NCBI RefSeq assembly: GCF_003025035.1
Contig: NZ_PYJN01000013.1
Coordinates: 1 to 64,000 of the forward strand
Direction: 5' to 3'
DNA: 64,000 nucleotides
DNA from: Rhizobium sp. SEMIA4064
GTDB lineage: Bacteria; Pseudomonadota; Alphaproteobacteria; Rhizobiales; Rhizobiaceae
A model generated the notes under the pieces. The model saw only the letters and a list, made by a program, of their open reading frames with translations. It did no database searches and had not been told where the DNA came from. Made by a program: the position numbers and the translations under genes. Shown here in pieces: positions 43,803-55,098 of the stretch. The first letter of the stretch is position 1, and each line of letters begins with the position of its first letter.

Positions 43803-45419
43803 TCACTCCGCCGCGATCTTGCCGGCCATGTGCCGGTTCTTCATCAGCTTGTAGATGACGGAATCCATCAACGCCTGGAAGGAGGCGTCGATGATGTTTT
43901 CCGAAACGCCGACCGTCCACCAGCGTACCCCGCTGCTGTCGGTGGATTCGATCAGAACGCGGGTTATGGCTTCCGTGCCGCCATTGAGGATACGCACCTT
44001 GAAGTCGGCGAGCACAAGGTCGTCGATTTCATGCTGGTATTTGCCGAAGTCCTTGCGCAGGGCTAGGTCGAGCGCGTTGACCGGGCCATCGCCTTCGGCG
44101 ACGGACATGATGGTCTGGCCGTCGATGATGAGCTTGACCACCGCTTCCGAGACGATCTTCACCCGGCCGTGGGAGTCGAAGCGACGCTCGACCATGACGC
44201 GGAAGCCGTCGATCGCGAAGAATTCTGGGATTGTGCCGAGGGTGCGGCGGGCCAGGAGCTCGAAGCTGGCATCGGCGCCTTCGTAAGCGTAACCGGATGC
44301 TTCGCGCTCCTTGACGATCTGGATCAGCCGATCGAGCTTCGGATCGTCCTTGCCGACCTCGATGCCGCGTCGCTTGAGCGCATTGATGAAATTCGACTTG
44401 CCGCCTTGGTCTGACACCATGACCTTGCGGAAATTGCCGACGCTTTCCGGCGGCACATGCTCGTAGGTGCGCGGGTCCTTCAGCAATGCCGAGGCATGGA
44501 TACCGGCCTTTGTCGCAAAGGCCGAGGCACCGACATAGGGAGCCTGATGGTCCGGCGAGCGGTTCAGCAGCTCGTCGAAGGCGTGCGACAGGCTGGTCAG
44601 GCCAAGTAGCCGTTCGCCATCGATCGCCGTTTCGAAGCGCTCGCCATAGGCCCTTTTCAGCGCCAACGTCGGGATCAGCGTGATCAGATTGGCATTGCCG
44701 CAGCGCTCGCCGACGCCGTTCAGCGTGCCCTGGATCTGCCGCACGCCGGCCTCGACGGCGGCGAGTGAATTGGCCACCGCCTGACCGGTGTCGTTGTGGG
44801 CATGGATGCCAAGACAGTCGCCGGGTACGCCCTCGGCGATCACGGCTTCGACGATGGCGCGCACTTCCGGCGGCTGCGTGCCGCCATTGGTGTCGCAGAG
44901 CACGACCCAGCGCGCACCGGCCTCATAGGCCGTCTTGGCACAGGCCAGCGCATAGCTCGGATTGGCCTTGTAGCCGTCGAAGAAATGCTCGCAGTCGACC
45001 AGCGCTTCCTTGCCGGCTGCGATCGCGGCTTTGACGCTTTCGGCGATGCATTCGAGATTTTCCTCGTTGGTGCAGCCGAGAGCGACCTTGACGTGATAAT
45101 CCCAACTCTTGGCGACGAAACAGATGGCGTCGGCCTTTGCCTGCAGAAGGCTGGCAAGACCGGGATCGTTGGAGGCTGAAACGCCGGCGCGCTTGGTCAT
45201 GCCGAAGGCGACGAAGGAGGCGGTCTGCGTCCGCTTTTCATTGAAGAAAGCGGTATCGGTCGGATTGGCGCCGGGATAACCGCCTTCGACATAGTCGAGG
45301 CCGAATTCGTCCAGCATGGTGGCGATGGAAATCTTGTCCTCGACCGAAAAGTCGATGCCGGGCGTCTGCTGCCCATCGCGCAAGGTCGTGTCGAAGAGAT
45401 AGATTTTTTCGCGTGTCAT
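43803..45419 (-). CDS. cimA: (R)-citramalate synthase
   Basis: Condenses pyruvate and acetyl-CoA to citramalate, a threonine-independent route to isoleucine. The 538-residue protein starts with the catalytic motif LFDTTLRDGQQTPGIDFS, continues with GGYPGANP and HAHNDTG, and ends with the regulatory LeuA dimer-like domain (VRWWTVGVSENIIDASFQAL). GGAGGAAA is six bases before the ATG. Close relatives include homocitrate and isopropylmalate synthases; the length and N-terminus favour CimA. Confidence 0.93.
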   Translation of the reverse strand: MTREKIYLFDTTLRDGQQTPGIDFSVEDKISIATMLDEFGLDYVEGGYPGANPTDTAFFNEKRTQTASFVAFGMTKRAGVSASNDPGLASLLQAKADAICFVAKSWDYHVKVALGCTNEENLECIAESVKAAIAAGKEALVDCEHFFDGYKANPSYALACAKTAYEAGARWVVLCDTNGGTQPPEVRAIVEAVIAEGVPGDCLGIHAHNDTGQAVANSLAAVEAGVRQIQGTLNGVGERCGNANLITLIPTLALKRAYGERFETAIDGERLLGLTSLSHAFDELLNRSPDHQAPYVGASAFATKAGIHASALLKDPRTYEHVPPESVGNFRKVMVSDQGGKSNFINALKRRGIEVGKDDPKLDRLIQIVKEREASGYAYEGADASFELLARRTLGTIPEFFAIDGFRVMVERRFDSHGRVKIVSEAVVKLIIDGQTIMSVAEGDGPVNALDLALRKDFGKYQHEIDDLVLADFKVRILNGGTEAITRVLIESTDSSGVRWWTVGVSENIIDASFQALMDSVIYKLMKNRHMAGKIAAE

Positions 45420-45461
45420 TCTGTTTCCTCCGGCGAGCCGGTTTCTTCTTGCTCAGTCGCT

Positions 45462-45487
45462 CCCTCTCCGCGTTAACAAGGAGAGGG
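45462..45487. terminator. Palindrome between pip and cimA
   Basis: CCCTCTCC / GGAGAGGG with a 10-base spacer, 24 bases after the pip stop on the minus strand. Similar GAGAGGG palindromes are common in rhizobial spacers, so it may be a repeat remnant rather than a true terminator. There is no T run. Confidence 0.4.
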
Positions 45488-45510
45488 CTTGGGTGAGGGG
45501 CCTGCCGGGA

Positions 45511-46935
<1,425 letters not shown>

Positions 46936-46943
<8 letters not shown>

Positions 46944-47427
46944 GGCTCTTCTCCTGTGGCCAGGTTTGGGTATCGTGATCGGGATGCTGATGGTTGGATG
47001 ACCGGATCGTCAAGGCACGGTCGGAACCATCACTATCTGGTTCCATCGGCAGCCCATCGAGCGTATGGAACCATGACATTTTTCCCGCGGGGTTCGATTG
47101 GGCAACAGGCTGCACCGCCATCGGTTTGTCGAGGGAGCCGAGCGTCAGATTAATGAAATCCGTGCCCGGAATGTCGTAGAATAACGGCGTACCGCAAGCG
47201 TTGCAAAAGCCGCGGCGCACGAGGTCGGACGAGTGAAACCACGAGGGTTCGCCGCGCGTCAGCTCGAAATCAGCGCGTTGGACGCTGCCGAGCGGCAGGG
47301 CGTAATTGCCCGAAGCCTTCTGGCACATGCGGCAATGGCAGAGATGAGGGTAGCCGATTGGACCGGCCGCGCGGTAACGGACCGCGCCGCACTGGCATCC
47401 GCCGCTATATCCCTCCGCGATTGTCAT
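46936..47427 (-). CDS. GFA-family protein 2
   Basis: A 163-residue paralogue: [29 protein letters not shown], and HPDHDTQTW. It differs most in the middle (DFELTRGEPSWFHSSDLV). ATG 47427 is chosen because it overlaps the stop of GFA gene 3 as ATGA; the frame is open upstream to 47448. Function of these proteins is not established. Confidence 0.86.
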
Positions 47428-47903
47428 TTGCCTGTTTCCGGTGGCCATATTGCCGTCTCGTGATCCGGATGCTGGTGGGACACGATCTCCAGCACGAAGG
47501 GCGCCTGTTCCGCATCCTCTTCCGTCCGATGCCCTGGCAGCAGATGCAGCCTGTCGACGAAATCTATCTTGCCTTCCATGCCGAACTGCACCACCGGCGG
47601 CAACAGCGACGGATCATCGAAAGCACCCGCCGCGACCGCCACGCCATCGGGCGCCTCATAGGTCAACGGCGTACCGCAATCGCCACAAAAGCCGCGCTCG
47701 ACGAAATTCGACGACCGGAATTTCTTGCGCTCTCCCCGCGTCCAGACAAGCTCAGCGCCGCGGGTCGAAACCAGCGGCGCATAATAGGCACCGAAGGCCT
47801 TCTGGCACATGCGGCAATGACAGATCGATGCGTCTTTGAGCTCGCCCCGCACCCGGAAACGAACCGCACCGCATTGACAGCCACCGGTGTAGGTTTCACT
47901 CAC
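47424..47903 (-). CDS. GFA-family protein 3
   Basis: A 159-residue paralogue: [39 protein letters not shown] chose GTG 47903, which overlaps the cysS stop (GTGA) and has GGAGG seven bases upstream; an upstream GTG at 47918 is also in frame. First of three consecutive GFA genes in the direction of transcription. Confidence 0.86.
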   Translation of the reverse strand: MSETYTGGCQCGAVRFRVRGELKDASICHCRMCQKAFGAYYAPLVSTRGAELVWTRGERKKFRSSNFVERGFCGDCGTPLTYEAPDGVAVAAGAFDDPSLLPPVVQFGMEGKIDFVDRLHLLPGHRTEEDAEQAPFVLEIVSHQHPDHETAIWPPETGK

Positions 47904-49291
47904 CGCTTGACCTCCCACGTCGTTGTCCGCTCACCGGTCGCCGGGTCCTTGCCGTCCTTCAACTGAATGCCCTCAGCCAAAAGCACCTCGCGGATTTTGT
48001 CTGCTTCGGCAAAGTTCTTCGCCTTCAGCAATTCCAGCCGCGCCTGAACGCGCCTGTTGATTTCCGCGACGACTGCGTCATCCACCTCCACTTTCTCGGG
48101 CAACAGGCCGAGAAGTGCTGCGCTTGCGGCGAAAGTGGGCAGGACGCTGGGATCGGCATTGGCGGCCTGCGCCAGGGCATGCAGTGCCTGGATGGCGGCG
48201 ACGGTGTTGAGATCGTCGGCGAGTGCCGCCACGATGGCGGCATCCGGCGTTGCATCGCCGATGTCAGCCGCCGGCCATTTGGCCAGAAGCCGCTCAGCCT
48301 CTTCCAGACGCTTCACGGAAAAGTCGATCGGCTCGCGGTAATGCGTCATCAGCATGGCAAGCCGCAATACCGCGCCCGGCCAGACGCGGCCGCCGAGTTT
48401 TTCGGTGTGCAGCAGCTCGTAGATGGTGACGAAATTGCCTTCCGACTTCGACATCTTGCGGCCTTCGACCTGCAGGAAGCCGTTATGCATCCAGATATTC
48501 GCCATGACATCCGTGCCATGGGCGCAACGCGATTGGGCGATCTCGTTTTCATGGTGCGGAAAGATCAGGTCCAAACCGCCGCCATGAATGTCGAAGACAT
48601 CGCCGAGATAGCGCCCGCTCATGGCGGAGCATTCGATATGCCAGCCCGGACGGCCACGACCCCAGGGGCTCTCCCAGCCAGGCTCGTTCTCGTCAGACAG
48701 CTTCCAGAGCACGAAGTCGCCCGGGCTCTTCTTGTGTTCTTCGACGGCGACGCGGGCGCCGGCTTGCTGCTCATCGAGGTTGCGCTTGGAGAGCTGGCCG
48801 TAATCCACCATGGATTTGGTATCGAACAGCACTTCTCCAGCCGCCTGATAGGCATGGCCCTTGGCGATCAGCTTTTCGATGATCTCGATCATCTGCGCGA
48901 TGTTTTCCGTCGCCCGCGGCTGCACTGTCGGCTCAAGGGAGCCGAGCGCGATCGCGTCTTGGCGATATTGCGTTTCGGTCTTCTCGGTGACCAGGCGGAT
49001 CGCTTCGTTGAGCGGCAAACCGGGATGATCACGCAAGGCCCGCGCGTTGATCTTGTCGTCAACGTCGGTGATGTTGCGCACGTAGGTGACGTGGCTTTCG
49101 CCATAGATCTGCCGCAGCAGCCGGAAGAGCACGTCGAAGACGATGGCCGGGCGGGCATTGCCGATATGGGCGAAATCATAGACCGTCGGGCCGCAGACAT
49201 ACAGGCGGACGTTCTCGCGGTCGATCGGCTTGAAGTCGACCTTTTCGCGCGTCAGCGTGTTGTAAAATTTCAGGTGCGGCTCGGTGCCCAT
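47900..49291 (-). CDS. cysS: Cysteinyl-tRNA synthetase
   Basis: Charges tRNA-Cys with cysteine. From ATG 49291 it has 463 residues. The zinc cysteine and HIGH-type motif are [29 protein letters not shown] is the KMSKS loop, and WHIECSAM completes the zinc site. GGGAG precedes this ATG; the open frame continues to 49354 without similarity. It appears to head the operon with three GFA genes and pip. Confidence 0.96.
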   Translation of the reverse strand: MGTEPHLKFYNTLTREKVDFKPIDRENVRLYVCGPTVYDFAHIGNARPAIVFDVLFRLLRQIYGESHVTYVRNITDVDDKINARALRDHPGLPLNEAIRLVTEKTETQYRQDAIALGSLEPTVQPRATENIAQMIEIIEKLIAKGHAYQAAGEVLFDTKSMVDYGQLSKRNLDEQQAGARVAVEEHKKSPGDFVLWKLSDENEPGWESPWGRGRPGWHIECSAMSGRYLGDVFDIHGGGLDLIFPHHENEIAQSRCAHGTDVMANIWMHNGFLQVEGRKMSKSEGNFVTIYELLHTEKLGGRVWPGAVLRLAMLMTHYREPIDFSVKRLEEAERLLAKWPAADIGDATPDAAIVAALADDLNTVAAIQALHALAQAANADPSVLPTFAASAALLGLLPEKVEVDDAVVAEINRRVQARLELLKAKNFAEADKIREVLLAEGIQLKDGKDPATGERTTTWEVKR

Positions 49292-49652
49292 TTCACTCTC
49301 CCAAAGGCATAAATCCGAAAAAATATCGTCACCGGCAGGCCGGACGTTTGTCATCTTGGATTTTGGGAGACGAAAACGGCCAGGCCAGCGGAACGCTAGC
49401 GAATAATCTTCCGGCAGATAATGCAGATAACCGTTTTCATGGCGGGCTTTATCGCGCGACTACGGTGATTGGTCAAGGGGGGAGTGTCCCCTTCTCCCCG
49501 TCGGGGAGAAGGTGCCTGAAGGGCGGATGAGGGGGCTGTCGAGCGCGGCGAGACAGGGCGTTGAGCGGCAAGCGAAAGGCAATCCCCTTACGGGTGCAAC
49601 GCCCCCTCGACCCGCACTGCACGCATCCTTCTCCCCCCGGGAGAAGGTAATG
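49292..49652. other. Intergenic region cysS / SDR gene with palindromic repeat
   Basis: This 361-base spacer lies between the SDR stop and the cysS start, both minus strand. Bases 49490-49647 form a repeat element bounded by two hairpins; the cysS promoter is probably between 49300 and 49480, where the DNA is more AT-rich. ORFs running across it are shadows. Confidence 0.5.
49490..49647. repeat. Rhizobial intergenic mosaic-type element
   Basis: The element is bounded by CCTTCTCCCC-GTC-GGGGAGAAGG (49490-49512) and CCTTCTCCC-CCC-GGGAGAAGG (49627-49647), two near-identical palindromes, with 114 bases between. The left part (AAGGTGCCTGAAGGGCGGAT) resembles repeats I recall from many rhizobial genomes. 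Hairpins at both ends may also terminate transcription. Confidence 0.6.
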
Positions 49653-50393
49653 TTATTCCGGCATCCGGTAGTCGACGAGCTTGTTCTCGCTAATGACAAA
49701 GAGTTTGCCGGTTTCAGTGACATCGGGACCGGCGAGCGGCAGGATGGCTTGTGCTACATCACTGGGATGCGGCAGCGTGTCCGGATCTTCGCCGGGCATT
49801 GCCTGGGCGCGCATTGCGGTGCGAGTGGCGCCTGGGTCGACGCTGGTGATCCGCAGCGCCGTGCTCTGGGTTTCACCGGCCCAAGTGCGGGCAAGCGCCT
49901 CGACGGCCGCCTTGGATGCCGAATAGGGACCCCAGAACGGCCGGCAGCGATGGGCTGCGGCCGATGACAGGATGATGGCGCGGCCTGCGTCAGCGCGCAT
50001 CAGCAGCGGCTCGACCGAACGGATCAGCCGCCAGGTGGCGGTGACGTTGATGGTCATCACCTTTTCGAAGACCTTGGCTTCGACATGGCCGATCGGCGAG
50101 ATGACGCCGAGGACGCCGGCATTGGCGACGAGGATATCGAGCTTGCCCCAGCGCTCGAAGATAGACCCGCCAAGTGCATCGATCGCGGCCATATCGGCAA
50201 GATCGAAGGGCACCAGCGTTGCCGATCCGCCGACAGCCTTGATGGCGTCGTCGAGCTCTTCAAGGCCACCCACCGTGCGGGCGCAGGCAATCACATGCGC
50301 GCCTGCCTTGGCGAGCTCCAGCGCGGTGAAATAACCAATACCGCGCGACGCGCCGGTAACCAGGGCGATTTTGTTCGTGAGGTCTATGCTCAT
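49653..50393 (-). CDS. Short-chain dehydrogenase/reductase
   Basis: A 246-residue classical SDR. NAD(P)-binding TGASRGIG near residue 14, NAG at about 92, and the catalytic Ser...YSASK (about 143-160) are present. Substrate is unknown. It lies 51 bases after purF on the same strand and may be in the same transcript. Confidence 0.92.
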   Translation of the reverse strand: MSIDLTNKIALVTGASRGIGYFTALELAKAGAHVIACARTVGGLEELDDAIKAVGGSATLVPFDLADMAAIDALGGSIFERWGKLDILVANAGVLGVISPIGHVEAKVFEKVMTINVTATWRLIRSVEPLLMRADAGRAIILSSAAAHRCRPFWGPYSASKAAVEALARTWAGETQSTALRITSVDPGATRTAMRAQAMPGEDPDTLPHPSDVAQAILPLAGPDVTETGKLFVISENKLVDYRMPE

Positions 50394-50444
50394 GCTGTCT
50401 TGGTCCGAATGCGCTGGAAAAGGTGAGCGGCGAAAAGCCCCGTG

Positions 50445-51929
50445 TCAGCCGTTGCTGGCGAGCACGGAAAGCTTGCGCACATTGCTGGTGCTTTCCTTGT
50501 CGAGCAGGCGCGTCGGATAATCGCCGGTGAAATAGTGGTCGGTGAACTGCGGCTGCGCATTGTCCCGGCTCTCGCCGCCGACAGCCTGGTAAAGACCGTC
50601 GATCGACAGGAATTCGAGCGAATCCGCGCCGATGTAATCGCACATGGCTTTCAGGCTGTTGTACTGATTGGCGAGTAGCTTGTCGGCATCCGGCGTATCG
50701 ATGCCGTAGAAGTCCGGATGATAGATCATTGGGCTGGCGACACGGATGTGCACTTCGCTGGCGCCGGCCTCGCGGATCATCTGCACGATCTTCACCGACG
50801 TGGTGCCGCGTACGATGGAATCGTCGACAAGGACAACGCGCTTGCCGGCAATGATGGCGCGGTTGGCGGAGTGCTTCAGCTTCACGCCGAAAGCGCGGAT
50901 CTGCTGTGTCGGCTCGATGAAGGTGCGGCCGACATAGTGGTTTCGGATGATGCCGAGCTCGAAGGGAATGCCGCTTGCCTGGGCATAGCCGATGGCCGCC
51001 GGCGTGCCGCCATCCGGCACCGGTACGACGACGTCAGCCGCGACAGGCGCTTCCTTGGCAAGGTTGATGCCCATGTTCTTGCGGGCGACATAGACGTTGC
51101 GGCCGCCGACGACGGAATCGGGGCGGGCGAAATAGACATATTCGAACAGGCAGAGACGCTCGGGGCGGGAAACCTCGGGCTTGCGGGCATCGATGGTGAT
51201 CGAGCCGTCGGGCTGGATCTCGCAGATGACGACTTCGCCGTTTTCAACGTCGCGGACGTATTTCGCACCAATGATGTCGAGAGCACAGGTCTCCGAGCAG
51301 AAAATCGGCTTGCCGTCGAGTTCGCCCATCACCAGCGGCCGGATGCCGATCGGATCGCGGGCTGCGATCAGCTTGGTGCGCGTCATGGCCAGCATCGAAT
51401 AGCCGCCTTCCATCTGGCGGATCGCGTCGATGAAGCGGTCGGAGGAAGAGGGATGCTTGGAGCGGGCGATGAGATGGAGAACGACTTCCGTGTCCGACGT
51501 CGACTGACAGATGGCGCCGTCGGCGATCAATTGCCGGCGCATGGTCAGGCCGTTGGTGAAATTGCCGTTGTGGGCGATGGCGATGCCACCAACTTCCAGC
51601 TCGGCAAACAGCGGCTGGACGTTACGCAGGATCGTCTCGCCCGTGGTCGAATAACGTACATGGCCGATCGAACGGTCGCCGGGCAGCCGGGCCAGGGTGG
51701 CAGGGTCGGTATAGTGATCGCCGACAAGGCCCATGCGGCGCTCCGAATGAAAGCGCTGGCCATCGAAGGAGACGATGCCGGCCGCTTCCTGACCGCGATG
51801 CTGCAAAGCGTGCAGGCCGAGCGCCGTCAGCGTTGCCGCGTCGGGGTGGCCGAGAATGCCGAATACACCGCATTCCTCATGCAGCGTGTCGCCGTCGATA
51901 TCATTCTCGATGGAAGGGGAATGGTTCAT
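50445..51929 (-). CDS. purF: Amidophosphoribosyltransferase
   Basis: Makes phosphoribosylamine from PRPP and glutamine, the first step of purine synthesis. The 494-residue protein starts with a 19-residue leader before the catalytic Cys20 (HEECGVFGI), which would need to be removed. PRPP-loop VVLVDDSIVRGTTS is present. The late cysteine pair that holds a [4Fe-4S] cluster in the B. subtilis enzyme is absent. It is followed on the same strand by an SDR gene. Confidence 0.95.
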   Translation of the reverse strand: MNHSPSIENDIDGDTLHEECGVFGILGHPDAATLTALGLHALQHRGQEAAGIVSFDGQRFHSERRMGLVGDHYTDPATLARLPGDRSIGHVRYSTTGETILRNVQPLFAELEVGGIAIAHNGNFTNGLTMRRQLIADGAICQSTSDTEVVLHLIARSKHPSSSDRFIDAIRQMEGGYSMLAMTRTKLIAARDPIGIRPLVMGELDGKPIFCSETCALDIIGAKYVRDVENGEVVICEIQPDGSITIDARKPEVSRPERLCLFEYVYFARPDSVVGGRNVYVARKNMGINLAKEAPVAADVVVPVPDGGTPAAIGYAQASGIPFELGIIRNHYVGRTFIEPTQQIRAFGVKLKHSANRAIIAGKRVVLVDDSIVRGTTSVKIVQMIREAGASEVHIRVASPMIYHPDFYGIDTPDADKLLANQYNSLKAMCDYIGADSLEFLSIDGLYQAVGGESRDNAQPQFTDHYFTGDYPTRLLDKESTSNVRKLSVLASNG

Positions 51930-52093
51930 GGCTGCAGGCCTTTGCTCTCAACATGGGACCGGTCAGGCGGCATCGCGACTGAATGCAAAAATAACTGAAA
52001 ATCCGGCCGGAAAGAATATCGGGCCGGATCTTCGGATTTCGTGCCGTTCACATGGCGATTATCGCCCCGCGGGTCAAGCCTGTAAACGCACTG

Positions 52094-52705
52094 TTAATTG
52101 TTCGTCTGCGGCGCGGGCGCGTCATCGGACGGTGCCGCGTCGTTCGTCGTGCCATCCTGCGGCTGCGATTGCTGCTGCTGGTTCGGCGCGATCTTGTTGA
52201 TGATCTCGGCCGGAAGCATCGCCTGAATGTTTTCCGGAAGCGCGGATTTGAGCTTTTCGACCATCGAATCGAGGAAAGGCTTGGACTTGGCGTTGTTGAC
52301 CCAATCCGGGCGAGCGGCCGGCGCGACCAGCCAGTTCCAGAAGGCAACGACGACGACCATCAGCAGCAAGCCGCGGGCGGCCCCGAAGAGAAAGCCGAGC
52401 GTACGATCGAGCGCGCCGATGCGGCTGTCGATGATGAAATCCGCGATCCTGATCGTAATGAAGGAAATGATGATCAGCGCGATCAGGAAGATGACAGCGG
52501 CCGACGCGATCGTCGCGATGCGAACGTCCGCTGTGTAGTGCATCGCATAAGGCACGAGCAGCGAATAAAGATAGTAGGCAGCGACGGCCGAGCCGCCCCA
52601 ACTGACGATCGAGAGAATTTCGCGGGAAAAGCCGCGGACCATGGCCAGAACGGCGGAGAACAAAATAACGCCGATAACAATACCGTCGAAAATCGTAATG
52701 GGCAT
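52094..52705 (-). CDS. cvpA: CvpA-family membrane protein
   Basis: A 203-residue inner-membrane protein with four hydrophobic segments in the first ~125 residues and the family motif RGFSREILSIVSW. The C-terminus is Gln/Pro/Asp-rich and probably flexible. CvpA is linked to purF in many bacteria; here it lies 164 bases upstream of purF. Physiological role uncertain (colicin V production, membrane homeostasis). Confidence 0.9.
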   Translation of the reverse strand: MPITIFDGIVIGVILFSAVLAMVRGFSREILSIVSWGGSAVAAYYLYSLLVPYAMHYTADVRIATIASAAVIFLIALIIISFITIRIADFIIDSRIGALDRTLGFLFGAARGLLLMVVVVAFWNWLVAPAARPDWVNNAKSKPFLDSMVEKLKSALPENIQAMLPAEIINKIAPNQQQQSQPQDGTTNDAAPSDDAPAPQTNN

Positions 52706-52799
52706 GTATAATCCACTCCAAGACTTGCCATGCCAAGCATGGCTGCCATCGGCCTCAAATATGCGCCTTTCGCCCCGTCAAGAACGGTTCAAGTAAGGC

Positions 52800-54203
52800 T
52801 CAGTCTTCGTCTTCCGCGCGCTTGAGCGCGCCCTTCGATCCGGCTATGCGCGCCACCAGATCCGGCAGGCCATCGATCTCGCTCCAGCGTCCGCCATTGC
52901 CTTTCGGCAGGTCGGAGGAGGCGGTGGGGAGAAGCGCTGCAGAAAATCCCAGCTTCTCGGCTTCCTTGAGGCGCTGAGCGGTGTGCGCAACCGGCCGGAC
53001 GGCGCCCGACAGGCTGACTTCGCCGAAATAGACGCAATCTGCGGGAAGGGCAAGACCGGCCAGGGATGAAACCAGTGCAGAGGCGACCGCGAGGTCCGCA
53101 GCCGGCTCAGAAATACGATAGCCGCCGGCAATATTGAGGTAAACATCGTGCTGGCCGAGCCGAACGCCGCAATGCGCTTCGAGAACCGCGAGAATCATCG
53201 ATAGCCTCGCCGAATCCCAGCCGACGACAGCACGGCGCGGCGTGCCGAGCGATGTCGGAGCAACCAGCGCCTGCACCTCGACCAGCACCGGCCGGGTGCC
53301 CTCCATGCCGGCAAAGACGGCCGCGCCTGGCGATTTGGAATTGCGCTCGCCGAGGAAAAGTTCGGATGGATTGGCCACTTCCCGCAGGCCTTTGTCGGAC
53401 ATTTCGAAGACGCCGATTTCGTCGGTCGGGCCGAAGCGATTCTTCACCGTGCGCAGGATGCGGTAATGATGGCCGCGATCGCCTTCGAAATAGAGAACGG
53501 CGTCGACCATATGTTCGACGACGCGCGGACCGGCGATCTGGCCGTCCTTGGTGACGTGGCCGACCAATACCATCGCGGCGCCCGTCTGCTTGGCGAAGCG
53601 GATCATCGCCTGTACGCCGGTGCGCACCTGCGTCACCGTCCCGGGTGCCGATTCGGCAAGCTCGCTCCACAGCGTCTGGATGGAATCGATGATGACGAGG
53701 TCCGGCCGCTTGCCTTCGGCGAGCGTCGCCAGGATATCCTCGACATTGGTTTCGGCCGCGAGCAGCACATCCGTGTTGGCGGCGTTCAGCCGCTGGGCGC
53801 GAAGCCGAACCTGCGCCACCGCCTCTTCGCCGGAGACGTAGACGATCTTGTGCCCGCGTCGGGAAAGGGCGGCGGCTGCCTGCATCAATAGCGTCGACTT
53901 GCCGATGCCGGGATCGCCGCCGACCAGCACCGCCGAGCCCCGCACGAAGCCGCCGCCGGTCGCCCGATCGAGTTCGGAGATGCCGGTGTGGATGCGTGGC
54001 GCTTCCTCGATCTCGCCCGACAGCGCCGTCAGTGTCACCGGCCGGCCCTTCTTCGGCACCTTGGCGGGGCCGCCGCCGATGCCACCCATCGGGTCTTCTT
54101 CGACGATGGTGTTCCATGCACCGCAACCATCGCATTTGCCCGCCCAGCGGTTATGGACCGTGCCGCAGTTCTGGCAGACGAATTGTGTACGGGCTTTTGC
54201 CAT
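52800..54203 (-). CDS. radA: DNA repair protein RadA
   Basis: A 467-residue ATP-dependent branch-migration helicase for recombinational repair. The N-terminal zinc finger is CQNCG...CDGCGAW (C10-C27 region), the Walker A is GGDPGIGKSTL, and the RadA motif KNRFG is present near residue 255. The C-terminal Lon-like domain includes DLAVASALVSS. Directly upstream of cvpA. Confidence 0.96.
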   Translation of the reverse strand: MAKARTQFVCQNCGTVHNRWAGKCDGCGAWNTIVEEDPMGGIGGGPAKVPKKGRPVTLTALSGEIEEAPRIHTGISELDRATGGGFVRGSAVLVGGDPGIGKSTLLMQAAAALSRRGHKIVYVSGEEAVAQVRLRAQRLNAANTDVLLAAETNVEDILATLAEGKRPDLVIIDSIQTLWSELAESAPGTVTQVRTGVQAMIRFAKQTGAAMVLVGHVTKDGQIAGPRVVEHMVDAVLYFEGDRGHHYRILRTVKNRFGPTDEIGVFEMSDKGLREVANPSELFLGERNSKSPGAAVFAGMEGTRPVLVEVQALVAPTSLGTPRRAVVGWDSARLSMILAVLEAHCGVRLGQHDVYLNIAGGYRISEPAADLAVASALVSSLAGLALPADCVYFGEVSLSGAVRPVAHTAQRLKEAEKLGFSAALLPTASSDLPKGNGGRWSEIDGLPDLVARIAGSKGALKRAEDED

Positions 54204-54224
54204 CGGATGCTGTTCTCAATTTAT

Positions 54225-54325
54225 AGAGCGGTTTAGCGTTTCAGGAATCGCTTTCCCCGCTCCATCTCTTTGTTTTTACGCATTCCGGACGGAAAACCGC
54301 TTCGCACTTTTCCTGGAATTGCTCT
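54225..54325. repeat. Rhizobial dispersed intergenic repeat
   Basis: About 100 bases starting AGAGCGGTTTAGCGTTTCAG and ending TCCTGGAATTGCTCT, with terminal AGAGC / GCTCT inverted ends. The inner words (GCGGTTTTCC, AAAGTGCGAAGCGG on the other strand) match a repeat I recall as common between genes in Rhizobium and Agrobacterium. It fills the spacer between divergent radA and the LysE gene. Confidence 0.6.
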
Positions 54326-54458
54326 AGTGCCTCGCTGTTCGCCGCGAATCGCGGCTGGCTGTCAGATAATGTCTTTCCCAACAGATCAAAACTAATGATT
54401 TCCGTATCAGCGGCGATTGTGTCAGCCTTTATGCCGGGTTTTCGATCGATGGTGACGG

Positions 54459-55094
54459 ATGTTCGACTATACGCTTGCGCATTGGATCGCGTTTCTTTCG
54501 GCCGCCGTCCTGCTCAATCTGTCGCCGGGGCCGGACATCGCCTTCATTCTCGGCCACACGATCAGAAGCGGCAGACGCTCCGGCTTTGCCGCATTGTTCG
54601 GCATATGGAGCGGCGCCTGCCTGCATGTGCTGATGGCCGCAGCCGGGCTATCGGCAATATTGGCGGCCTCGGCCATCGCGTTCTCGACGGTCAAATGGGC
54701 CGGCGCCGCCTATCTCATCTGGCTTGGAATACAGGCACTGCGCTCGAAGGGTGAAGGCGCCTGGATCACGGAAGCCGGCAAAGCATTGCCCTGGAGCCGC
54801 ATCTACCGGCAAGGTATCCTGGTTTCGCTGCTCAACCCGAAAGTGGCCATCTTCTTTCTCGCGTTCCTGCCGCAATTCGTCGTTGAAGGGGCTGGCCCGG
54901 TCTGGGCGCAGCTCTTGCTCCACGGCAGCCTCATCATCGTGGTTGCCGCCTTCATCGAGCCACCGCTCATTCTTCTCGGAGGTCGCCTTGCCGAGGCGCT
55001 ACGGCGCAACCGAAACGCGGGCCTGTGGCTGGACCGGGGGCTTGGAACATTGTTCGTAGCGCTGGGCGTCCGCTTGGCGGTCAGCGTGCGTTGA
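54459..55094 (+). CDS. LysE-family exporter
   Basis: A 211-residue inner-membrane protein with about six hydrophobic segments. The LysE/RhtB signature NLSPGPDIAFILGHTIRSGRRSG lies near residue 20-42 and LVSLLNPKVAIFFLAFLPQFV near 120. Probably exports an amino acid or related metabolite; substrate unknown. Confidence 0.9.
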   Translation: MFDYTLAHWIAFLSAAVLLNLSPGPDIAFILGHTIRSGRRSGFAALFGIWSGACLHVLMAAAGLSAILAASAIAFSTVKWAGAAYLIWLGIQALRSKGEGAWITEAGKALPWSRIYRQGILVSLLNPKVAIFFLAFLPQFVVEGAGPVWAQLLLHGSLIIVVAAFIEPPLILLGGRLAEALRRNRNAGLWLDRGLGTLFVALGVRLAVSVR

Positions 55095-55098
55095 GCCG

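Noticed and set aside
48179..49312. 377-residue ORF antisense to cysS
   Set aside because: No domain; cysS has HIGH and KMSKS motifs.
50718..51998. 426-residue ORF antisense to purF
   Set aside because: Asp/Ala/Gly-rich shadow without a domain.
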